In this document: one piece after another, positions 6,703 to 12,122 of the stretch
Layout: each line of letters begins with the position of its first letter
Numbering within the stretch: the stretch's first letter is position 1
Notes under the pieces: model-generated
Told to the model about the DNA's origin: nothing
The model's input: only the letters and a program-made list of their open reading frames with translations
The model's database searches: none
Origin: Desulfurococcales archaeon
GTDB taxonomy: Archaea; Thermoproteota; Thermoprotei_A; Sulfolobales; AG1
Assembly (NCBI GenBank): GCA_026990885.1
Contig: JALXCO010000205.1
Coordinates: 3,325-15,446 of the forward strand
Reading direction: 5' to 3'
DNA length: 12,122 bases
Program-made: the position numbers and the translations under genes

Positions 6703-7839
6703 CTACCTTCTCCTCCGCTTATGTTCCACCTGCCTAACCTCTACAGTTATACCGAACAACTCATTGAAGACATAGTCCAGAAATCTAACATGATTACCTC
6801 TTTGCCCTATAAAGGGTCCCGCAGCTTCAGAATCAATAACTATTTTCAGGGCGGGACCCGCAAAATCAGAATCAACGATATATTTACTGACCCATGTTAC
6901 TGGATGTACGGCCTTTATCCATTCCTTAAAGTCCAACGTTAATTCTACAGATCTAAGCTTCACACCTATTTCAGACTCTATCTTCGAGATCCTTTCACCA
7001 CCACGACCTATCAATCTGCCAGGTGTTTTGGTTACCAGAATAATATCGGGGGTGGTTTCTGAAGCAATATCGTATGTTTCCTTTGCCTTTCTTAGATCCA
7101 CCGCAGTAACTATATCGGCATCAGGGGCTATTGATTTTGCTGTATTAACTACATTCCGTTCAAACTCATTTAGTACTCGCTGCCTTAATCTTAATTCGAG
7201 AAGCAGTTTTAAACCCTTTTTTGCTCCGTATCTTACCACATCGCGTATACCTAGATCAACAACCCTTGTCCTTTCCTCACTAAGTAGGATTTCTCTCACT
7301 ATAGACGATGGATCCCTTTCGACACGTCTAAGTTTCTGGAAAACGGGGTCCCCAGCAACAATAAGCTTACTATTATTGCCTATCCTAACAATAACTTCTA
7401 TTACGCTTTCCGGCGACGTGTCTTGTATATCATCTAGGAATATAAGTGTGTTATCGAAAGATCTCCCTTTCAAATAGTGTAGATCTATAAACTGGATCCG
7501 ATCACTACCTATAAGCTTTCCAATATCTATATCAGCTTCTTTGGAGAATGTATCAATAAGATCCCTTAGATAATCCATAACCAGCTTCTCGAAAACATTT
7601 ATTCCTGTATCAAGAGCCAGACTGGAGCCGCTCTCAACATTTATTAGGGGTTTAGCTATAAGAAACCTTCTATATTTACCCTCCATCACAGCATCTATTC
7701 CGTAGGCTAGAGAGAATAGACTCTTTCCTGAACCTGTAGGGCCGAATATACCTATTATATCGGCATTAGGATCTTTTAAAGCCGCAACAAGCTCTTTCTG
7801 ACCCTCAGAAATAGGCGATATCCTATTTAGCAGAGCCAC
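6703..7839 (-). CDS. PhoH-like P-loop ATPase with two C-terminal KH domains
   Basis: A cytoplasmic ATPase predicted to act on RNA. The 378 residues hold a PhoH-type ATPase: Walker A GPTGSGKS (33-40), the family motif LKGRSFDNTLIFLDD with Walker B (123-137), QDTSPES (139-145) and VAGDP (161-165). Residues 185-260 are a charged helical linker. Residues 265-300 form a KH domain with loop GRGG (278-281). A second KH-like unit at 332-370 has loop GQRG (345-348), and the tail is basic (HKRRRR). RNA binding is inferred from the KH motifs, and no specific substrate is visible. The start is GTG 7839, with a TATA-like element about 30 nt upstream on the minus strand. It precedes the COG3199 gene in a likely two-gene operon. 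PilT/VapC-type ATPases are alternatives, but the PhoH motifs fit better. Confidence 0.85.
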   Translation of the reverse strand: MALLNRISPISEGQKELVAALKDPNADIIGIFGPTGSGKSLFSLAYGIDAVMEGKYRRFLIAKPLINVESGSSLALDTGINVFEKLVMDYLRDLIDTFSKEADIDIGKLIGSDRIQFIDLHYLKGRSFDNTLIFLDDIQDTSPESVIEVIVRIGNNSKLIVAGDPVFQKLRRVERDPSSIVREILLSEERTRVVDLGIRDVVRYGAKKGLKLLLELRLRQRVLNEFERNVVNTAKSIAPDADIVTAVDLRKAKETYDIASETTPDIILVTKTPGRLIGRGGERISKIESEIGVKLRSVELTLDFKEWIKAVHPVTWVSKYIVDSDFAGPALKIVIDSEAAGPFIGQRGNHVRFLDYVFNELFGITVEVRQVEHKRRRR

Positions 7840-7957
7840 TGGCTATCCCTAGAATATTCATTACTAATATAGATTAATTAGCTTATAGAACCGACACAGC
7901 AGTAATCTAAAATTTAAACTATCATGACAACTGTATATAGTAGGTGCTATATATAAA
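7840..7957. promoter_or_regulatory. divergent promoters of the PhoH-KH gene and TFE
   Basis: In this 118-bp spacer the minus strand has CTATATTA (7872-7865), about 30 nt before GTG 7839. On the plus strand TGTATATAG near 7930-7938 lies about 24 nt before TTG 7958, fitting a leaderless TFE mRNA. A second TATA-like string, CTATATATAAA, abuts the TTG and is too close to be its promoter. Confidence 0.45.
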
Positions 7958-8503
7958 TTGAAGAAATCCAGCAAGTCATCGCTTAACAAAATTAGCAGAT
8001 TGATAGAGGAGACATTCGGGAAAGACGCTCTAAAGGTGTTTATAACTCTATACAAATCATCAGTAGAACTAACAGATGATAAAATAGCGTCGGCAGCTAG
8101 ACTGAATATAAATGAGGTAAGAAGAATACTGTATAAATTAGCTGAGCATAACCTAGTTACGTCTAGACGTATCAGGGATAAAAATACAAGCTACTACATA
8201 TATTTCTGGAGGATAAACCACGACAACCTCAACCAGGCACTGATAACCAGAAAAAAGAGGGTTCTTGAAAAGCTAAAGAACAGGCTGGAATACGAGAGAA
8301 ACAACCAATACATATGTGAGAAATGCGATAAAAGATACACATTCGATGAGGCATACACATACGAGTTCCTATGTCCAGACTGTGGAAATATGCTGGAGTA
8401 CATAGATAATGACAAGATCATCAAGAATCTACAAACATTAATTGAGAATATAGAGAGAGAGCTGAACGAAGATGAGAAAAAGCTATATCGGAGGAGTGCT
8501 TGA
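7958..8503 (+). CDS. tfe: transcription initiation factor TFE, alpha subunit
   Basis: Archaeal TFE, the counterpart of the TFIIE alpha N-terminus, helps RNA polymerase open promoters. The 181 residues begin with a winged-helix domain (about 12-95, with DKIASAARLNINEVRRILYK typical of the extended wHTH), continue through a charged coiled linker (95-115) and carry a zinc ribbon with CEKC (119-122) and CPDC (139-142). The acidic/basic C-terminal helix is charged. Length matches archaeal TFE (about 170-190). TTG 7958 is the only standard start after an in-frame stop and sits about 24 nt behind a TATA box. The last 32 nt overlap the methyltransferase start, implying one mRNA and coupled translation. 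Confidence 0.93.
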   Translation: MKKSSKSSLNKISRLIEETFGKDALKVFITLYKSSVELTDDKIASAARLNINEVRRILYKLAEHNLVTSRRIRDKNTSYYIYFWRINHDNLNQALITRKKRVLEKLKNRLEYERNNQYICEKCDKRYTFDEAYTYEFLCPDCGNMLEYIDNDKIIKNLQTLIENIERELNEDEKKLYRRSA

Positions 8504-9434
8504 TGTATTTTCGGGATCAGGAGGGTTCTCAGAAGGATTTAGACAGGCTGGATTCAAGATATTGTTAGGTATTGACAATGACAGAAACGCTATAAGATCC
8601 TTTAAATATAATTTCCCACACTCCATCGCGATCCAGGAAGATGTGAAGGAAGTTAGCGGACATAAACTGGTTGGGTTGATTGGAGGTAAACCGGATATAG
8701 TAATAGGCAGCCCTCCATGCGAACCCTTCACCGGAGCTAATCCTAAAAGGGAGCCTGAACCTATAGATCGGCTATATAAAGATCCTCAGGGACAATTAAC
8801 GATCCACTTTATTAGACTGGTTTCAGAGCTGGAACCCAAAATATTCGTTATGGAAAACGTAACTGGAATATTAAGGGGTGAAATTAGAAGTGAATTAGTA
8901 AAGCTCTTTAGAGATGCAGGCTACAGCAAGGTTTACTTCAATATTCTGCATGCAGAAGACTATGGGGTCCCCAGCCATAGAACCCGTGTGTTTGTATCCA
9001 ACATACCTATAAAACCCAAGAGTCACATGAAAAGGATAAGCGTCTGGGAAGCCATAAAGGATCTTGAGGACCTCAACCTCGACATACCCAACCACGAGTA
9101 TGTGAGCCTGTCACATAGAAAACAGAGAAGGATATCGCGTCTGCACTATGAATCATCCCTAATAAAATTCAGAGGAGCAAATGGAAGAATGATACCAAAC
9201 TTAATTAGGCTACATCCAGATAAACCTGCTCCAACGATTATGGGTTCCTCTAGATTTATACATCCATTCCATGATCGTATATTAACTGTGAGAGAGCAGG
9301 CAAGACTGATGGGTTTTCCAGATCACCACGTGTTTATAGGCGGGAAAGACGATCAGTTTAATCAAGTTGGAGAAGCGGTACCTCCACCATTAGCCAAGGC
9401 TGTGGCCCAGGAGATAGCTAAATACATTTTGTAA
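8472..9434 (+). CDS. cytosine-5 DNA methyltransferase, apparently orphan
   Basis: This enzyme transfers methyl from S-adenosylmethionine to cytosine C5. Its 320 residues show the family blocks in order: motif I DVFSGSGGFSEGF (11-23), motif IV SPPCEPFTGAN (80-90) with nucleophile C83, motif VI MENV (127-130), motif VIII GVPSHRTRVF (165-174), motif IX/X RLMGFPD (278-284) and QVGEAVPPPLAKA (298-310). The variable region (about 185-260) is short, so target recognition is compact. The catalytic loop reads PCEPFT rather than the common PCQGFS. PFT after the Cys is a feature shared with Dnmt2-type enzymes, so a tRNA substrate is a weaker alternative. No restriction endonuclease gene lies beside it. 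The ATG at 8472 lies inside the 3' end of tfe; a GTG at 8496 is a possible later start. Confidence 0.92.
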   Translation: MRKSYIGGVLDVFSGSGGFSEGFRQAGFKILLGIDNDRNAIRSFKYNFPHSIAIQEDVKEVSGHKLVGLIGGKPDIVIGSPPCEPFTGANPKREPEPIDRLYKDPQGQLTIHFIRLVSELEPKIFVMENVTGILRGEIRSELVKLFRDAGYSKVYFNILHAEDYGVPSHRTRVFVSNIPIKPKSHMKRISVWEAIKDLEDLNLDIPNHEYVSLSHRKQRRISRLHYESSLIKFRGANGRMIPNLIRLHPDKPAPTIMGSSRFIHPFHDRILTVREQARLMGFPDHHVFIGGKDDQFNQVGEAVPPPLAKAVAQEIAKYIL

Positions 9435-9458
9435 ATACAGATCGTTTTAACCCAAATA

Positions 9459-10064
9459 CTATTCACGATCTATATTAACCACGTTTTTACCTCTAGGATG
9501 CGGAAATAACGTGCTTTTAGCATCATTGAAAGATAAACAGAGTTCCCTACCGCTGAATAAACGGTCAAGAAACACGGCTAAAGCTGACACCTCCGAGTGC
9601 GGCTGGGAACCCACAGCTATATTGTAGTCGGCGAGATCATAGATTTCTCTAGGGACCTTCTCAGCTCCAACAATAACCAGTATTTTTCTACATCTTTTCT
9701 TGATTATCCCCATAACACTGTTTATGTGTACACCATACATAGTTAAATGAACCACACATAAATCGCGATAAAGCCTTCTCCATCCCGTAATAAATTTTAC
9801 ACTATCAACCCCAGATTCAACGCGGAAGTAACTACCGCCCCACCTATCAATAACCTTCTCTATTGACTCCCTAACCGAGCTATCATCAACGTCCCCAAGT
9901 ATGAATCCTCTACACCCGAACGCCCTAGCCACCAATGCAACATGTGTAGTTACCCTTTTATCTCTCTCTGGCCTATGCCCTATCCTTAATACGTATATCT
10001 CATAGGCTAAATCTATCTGATCTACAAAATCAACACACTCAACATCATCAACCATACCCAACAT
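9459..10064 (-). CDS. tRNA (cytidine-56-2'-O)-methyltransferase, aTrm56
   Basis: An archaeal SPOUT-class enzyme that methylates the 2'-OH of C56 in the T-loop of tRNA. Residues 24-50 carry the family signature (YVLRIGHRPERDKRVTTHVA), with the catalytic-type Arg in the RPERD segment. The trefoil-knot SAM site is near residues 128-169, including VIVGAEKVP and NIAVGSQPHSEVSALAVFLD. The ATG at 10064 gives 201 residues with an acidic 20-residue extension (MLGMVDDVECVDFVDQIDLA) ahead of the usual YVLR start. The ATG at 10055 is an alternative, and no standard start lies nearer to YVLR. It follows the MBF1 gene by 48 nt and is probably co-transcribed. It converges on the methyltransferase with a 24-nt gap. 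Confidence 0.92.
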   Translation of the reverse strand: MLGMVDDVECVDFVDQIDLAYEIYVLRIGHRPERDKRVTTHVALVARAFGCRGFILGDVDDSSVRESIEKVIDRWGGSYFRVESGVDSVKFITGWRRLYRDLCVVHLTMYGVHINSVMGIIKKRCRKILVIVGAEKVPREIYDLADYNIAVGSQPHSEVSALAVFLDRLFSGRELCLSFNDAKSTLFPHPRGKNVVNIDRE

Positions 10065-10112
10065 CCTAAACTCTATATCCCTATCAAGAGCCTAGTTAGA
10101 CAGTAACCTAAA

Positions 10113-10691
10113 CTATTTCCTTTCTTTAGTTTTTATATTTACTATATCTCCAAGAGTCACCTCATCTGCTCGAGGTGATGTAGCTAGATTTATATCGTCC
10201 TCAATGCTTCTTACAATAAGCTTTACCTTTAACACGTCCTCTAGCCTCCTAGCCAGATCTAATGGAGGTTTCAGCCTACCAAGCTCTATTCTCTTAATAA
10301 CATTTTCACTCTCCCTTACCCTCTGGGCGAGGTCCCTAATAGATAGCCCCATTCTCTCTCTACCTTTCCTAACCAGCTCTGGATAATTATCAACAATATC
10401 ATACATAGCCACATCTCTAGCCGTAACACTTGATGTTCTCGGGGTCCTCCTGCTAAAGGATGATCTTACTTCTTTCTGAGCCGATGATCTATGCATAGAA
10501 GCTGCTGCCTGAGTTTTTTCGGAACGACTTGAATGAGAGGATCCAACGTTTCTAGTTGAGTAATGCGAATAGCATTGAGGACATAGGGTCAGTACTGACC
10601 GCTCTATTTTCACTGTGAATGAGGCTGCTCTAGGTATCTCTTTCCCGCACATTTCGCAAGATATATAGTTCCTACCGCTACTAAAGCTCAA
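10113..10691 (-). CDS. multiprotein bridging factor 1 (archaeal MBF1)
   Basis: An archaeal MBF1 homologue with a Cro/C1-type helix-turn-helix, thought to bridge transcription or translation components. The 192 residues begin with a zinc ribbon (C12, C15, C37, C40), pass through a long Ser/Arg-rich linker (about 44-92), then the HTH (about 107-160, with RERMGLSIRDLAQRVRESEN) and a C-terminal TLGDIVNIK segment typical of archaeal MBF1. The start is TTG 10691, chosen because AGGAGG lies 9 nt upstream (10706-10701), the best Shine-Dalgarno in the window. It is the first gene of the pair with aTrm56 and is divergent from the sulfocyanin-like gene. Confidence 0.92.
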   Translation of the reverse strand: MSFSSGRNYISCEMCGKEIPRAASFTVKIERSVLTLCPQCYSHYSTRNVGSSHSSRSEKTQAAASMHRSSAQKEVRSSFSRRTPRTSSVTARDVAMYDIVDNYPELVRKGRERMGLSIRDLAQRVRESENVIKRIELGRLKPPLDLARRLEDVLKVKLIVRSIEDDINLATSPRADEVTLGDIVNIKTKERK

Positions 10692-10817
10692 ACGAGATAA
10701 CCTCCTAATAATTAAATTTGGATTGAGACTAAATAACGCTAAGTCCTCTCGGTTTGTTCTCTTAATAGTTAATAATATAAATTAACTATTTAAGCTACTA
10801 AATATAGGTGATAAATC
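10692..10817. promoter_or_regulatory. divergent promoter between MBF1 and the sulfocyanin-like gene, with palindrome over the TATA element
   Basis: AATAGTTAAT (10764-10773) and ATTAACTATT (10781-10790) form a perfect 10-bp inverted repeat flanking AATATAA, the only good TATA element here. With one bulged base it extends to 13 bp. A plus-strand start 25 nt downstream falls near 10800, just ahead of the GGTGAT site. A minus-strand start would fall near 10750, leaving MBF1 a leader of about 60 nt with its AGGAGG. A dimeric regulator binding here would block both promoters. Confidence 0.55.
10807..10812 (+). promoter_or_regulatory. ribosome-binding site GGTGAT before an ATA codon
   Basis: GGTGAT is a full match to the anti-Shine-Dalgarno end of archaeal 16S rRNA and lies 5 nt before ATA 10818, ideal spacing. 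No ATG, GTG or TTG occurs in the frame of the downstream gene until 10872, so this site points to a non-standard start. Confidence 0.6.
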
Positions 10818-11414
10818 ATAAGAAAGAGCAATAGTCGTAAAGGTCTAAGCTACACAACCATAGCTCTAGGAGTGCTTGTAGTTATTGTAGGCATCCTTGT
10901 GATATATCTATTTGCCACACAAACGTACCAGCCTGTAGCTCCAGCTGGGCCAGCTGCACCAGAAGGAGGACAAGCACAGCCTGCAGGAACACCTCTACCT
11001 TTTGATGAGGAAACAAAAACAGTTATATTTACCCTAATAACAACAAACGGCTTTGAATATAATGGCACAAGCTATGGGGAGCTTAAAGTATATGTTCCTG
11101 AAGGTTCAAAACTAAGGGTCACATATATAAATCAAGACAAGCTACCCCATAGCGCTGGATTAATGAAGCCGAATAAGGATAAGCCAACAAGCCCCCAGGT
11201 AAATAAAGATGGAGAGGTGCTAGCGGCTACACCTTCTGGGCAGGAATTCTATTTTGGCCTGAACCCTGGCGAGCAGGGCACATTTGAGACGGATCCGCTA
11301 TCTAAAGGAACATACTGGATAGTGTGTGGTGTGCCTGGGCACGCTGCTAGTGGGCAATGGATTGTTGTGAATGCAGGCAATTATGATACACCATTCTATA
11401 CTGTTGGGAAATAA
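10818..11414 (+). CDS. sulfocyanin-like blue copper protein, membrane-anchored; probable ATA start
   Basis: A cupredoxin that should carry electrons outside the membrane, possibly from the Rieske/cytochrome b complex to a terminal oxidase. From ATA 10818 there are 198 residues: a basic N-terminus (RKSNSRK), one membrane helix (ALGVLVVIVGILVIYLFA), a Pro/Ala/Gln-rich linker and the cupredoxin domain. Copper ligands, numbered from GTG 10872, are H93 in KLPHSAG, then C152 and H157 in CGVPGHAASGQW. The axial position, Met in known sulfocyanins as I recall them (GHAASGMW), is Q162 here. The frame is open back to a stop at 10812. GTG 10872 is the first standard start but would remove the basic residues and part of the helix and lacks a properly spaced ribosome-binding site. 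Confidence 0.85.
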   Translation: MRKSNSRKGLSYTTIALGVLVVIVGILVIYLFATQTYQPVAPAGPAAPEGGQAQPAGTPLPFDEETKTVIFTLITTNGFEYNGTSYGELKVYVPEGSKLRVTYINQDKLPHSAGLMKPNKDKPTSPQVNKDGEVLAATPSGQEFYFGLNPGEQGTFETDPLSKGTYWIVCGVPGHAASGQWIVVNAGNYDTPFYTVGK

Positions 11415-11451
11415 TGTGGTACGGCCTAGCTTAGGTTAATTAATTATAGAT

Positions 11452-11463
11452 AAAACAAAAATC
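11452..11463 (-). terminator. T-rich terminator after the DUF2122-like gene
   Basis: On the minus strand GATTTTTGTTTT follows the gene's stop by about 14 nt with no hairpin, a typical archaeal terminator form. Confidence 0.4.
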
Positions 11464-11470
11464 TCTACTA

Positions 11471-11483
11471 TTTTTATTATTTT
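11471..11483 (+). terminator. T-rich terminator after the sulfocyanin-like gene
   Basis: TTTTTATTATTTT lies about 57 nt after the sulfocyanin stop and overlaps the 3' end of the convergent gene. A weak CCTA/TAGG stem near 11425-11435 precedes it. Confidence 0.4.
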
Positions 11484-11941
11484 AACACTGAATAGATCAA
11501 TATGGATAAGCTAGCTATAGGATTTAACTCTTTTTTCACGTTGTCGAAATAGATGTATTTTATCTTATCAGCCAAATCTTTAGTGTTTATCTTAAATGGC
11601 TGCTCACCCGAAGGGAAAATAAACATTATTTTTTTATCATGCTGATCCAGCTCAAGCTCGGCTGTATTTACCTGCTTATCTGTTTTAGCCACCACATATA
11701 TTTCTGAGGGGGAGTAGATTTCGATAGCGTCTTTTAGATCGGGTAGCACACCAAGCGAAAATCCCTCTTTATGTGCTTTTTTCCAGGCTTCAGGTATCCC
11801 AACCTGTGCAGCTAATCCTCCAGGCCTAACTATAAATATGTGCGTATCGCCACTCTCACAGAGAGCTACGATTGTTTTTACGAACTCAATAACTATGTTA
11901 GGGCTTGTGGGAGCATACAGGACAAAAGCCTTCAAACACAT
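11477..11941 (-). CDS. DUF2122 / COG4080-like archaeal protein (SPOUT-like, 'RecB-family' in older annotation)
   Basis: A 154-residue protein that I match, from memory of the family's conserved strings, to COG4080/DUF2122. The marks are PGGLAAQVGIPEAWKKA (40-56), LPDLKDAIEIYSPSEIYVV (66-84) and a C-terminal LNPIASLSILIY (139-150) reminiscent of a SPOUT knot helix. No catalytic function is established from the sequence, and the older RecB-nuclease label has no visible nuclease motif behind it. It is probably cytoplasmic, with no signal peptide or membrane span. The start is ATG 11941, with AGGGG directly upstream and AT-rich TATA-like sequence near 11965. It converges on the sulfocyanin gene and is divergent from the GcvT-like gene. 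Confidence 0.65.
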   Translation of the reverse strand: MCLKAFVLYAPTSPNIVIEFVKTIVALCESGDTHIFIVRPGGLAAQVGIPEAWKKAHKEGFSLGVLPDLKDAIEIYSPSEIYVVAKTDKQVNTAELELDQHDKKIMFIFPSGEQPFKINTKDLADKIKYIYFDNVKKELNPIASLSILIYSVLK

Positions 11942-12015
11942 CCCCTAGATATTCATATATAATTAAATAAATTGTTATATTCTTTCAATCGAGCATAAAT
12001 GGTGGTATCTAGATC
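11942..12015. promoter_or_regulatory. divergent promoter region of the DUF2122-like and GcvT-like genes
   Basis: In this 74-bp AT-rich spacer, TTTATTTAATTATATAT on the minus strand (about 11957-11973) can serve the left gene. For the right gene, AATTGTTATATTC (about 11970-11982) is the best TATA candidate, and GGTGGT at 12001-12006 is a ribosome-binding site 9 nt before TTG 12016. Confidence 0.4.
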
Positions 12016-12122
12016 TTGAAAGTACAGTTACTGTCACTATTAAAGGAGCTTGGAGCAGATGTAGGAGAATTCGCAGGAGTCCAAACAGCTCTAAGCTTTG
12101 GTGATCCCTTTAAAGAGCATTT
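12016..12122 (+). CDS. GcvT-like aminomethyltransferase family protein, N-terminal fragment cut by window edge
   Basis: Only 35 codons are present. The peptide LLKELGADVGEFAGVQTALS followed by FGDPFKEH matches the N-terminus of glycine-cleavage T-protein and its folate-dependent relatives, where LGAKFGEFAGWEMPL...EEH is usual. The Trp of that motif is replaced by Val and the Met-Pro by Thr-Ala, so it may be a paralogue rather than true GcvT. TTG 12016 is the only standard start after the in-frame TAG at 12010, with GGTGGT just upstream. Substrate and completeness cannot be judged. Confidence 0.6.
   Translation, partial: MKVQLLSLLKELGADVGEFAGVQTALSFGDPFKEH

Noticed and set aside
7028..7477. 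149-codon plus-strand frame opposite the PhoH ATPase
   Set aside because: It is antisense to Walker B and the helical linker, Ser/Thr-rich, without ribosome site or recognisable motif.
8472..9434. Complete restriction-modification system
   Set aside because: Flanking genes are tfe and aTrm56; no frame nearby resembles an endonuclease or a Vsr protein.
10157..10178. Inverted repeat TCACCTC / GAGGTGA within MBF1
   Set aside because: A 7-bp stem inside coding sequence (Pro-Arg-Ala-Asp-Glu) with no other signal; not a terminator because the gene continues.

Overview
The window reads as chromosomal DNA of a hyperthermophilic crenarchaeon (Thermoproteota). Supporting genes are transcription factor TFE-alpha, archaeal MBF1, the archaeal tRNA methylase aTrm56, a COG3199 NAD-kinase-like protein, a sulfocyanin-type blue copper protein and a fused inositol-phosphate nucleotidyltransferase / CDP-alcohol phosphotransferase. 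The DNA is AT-rich, codon use favours AGA/AGG and ATA, and several genes start with TTG or GTG a short distance behind TATA-like boxes. The order (Sulfolobales, Acidilobales, Desulfurococcales or other) cannot be fixed from this sequence alone.

Layout from left to right. A left-truncated bifunctional IPCT/DIPP-synthase-like gene (-) is divergent from upp, uracil phosphoribosyltransferase (+). Between upp and the cytochrome genes lies an unannotated C/D box sRNA (-), which I recognised by its boxes and by a guide matching the peptidyl-transferase region of large-subunit rRNA. Next comes a respiratory operon (-) of Rieske iron-sulfur protein followed by an enlarged cytochrome b. Divergent from it is a six-helix membrane protein (+) of unknown function. 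Then a PhoH-like ATPase with two KH domains followed by an ATP-NAD kinase-like protein (both -). Divergent from those is a TFE-alpha gene overlapping an orphan cytosine-5 DNA methyltransferase (+). Next an MBF1 - aTrm56 pair (-), divergent from a sulfocyanin-like gene (+) across a palindromic promoter. Finally a DUF2122/COG4080-like gene (-) and the first 35 codons of a GcvT-like gene (+) running off the right edge.

Two themes run through the window. One is electron transport: quinol oxidation by the Rieske/cytochrome b pair and a possible soluble or membrane-anchored copper acceptor, the sulfocyanin. The other is information processing: transcription initiation (TFE), coactivation (MBF1), tRNA and rRNA 2'-O-methylation (aTrm56, C/D sRNA), RNA-binding ATPase (PhoH-KH) and DNA methylation. 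No insertion sequence, CRISPR array, tRNA or rRNA gene was seen. The points that best repay a second look are the C/D sRNA, the sulfocyanin with a Gln in place of the usual Met ligand and an apparent ATA start codon, the TFE/methyltransferase overlap, and the unexpected abundance of the palindrome GGGWCCC.
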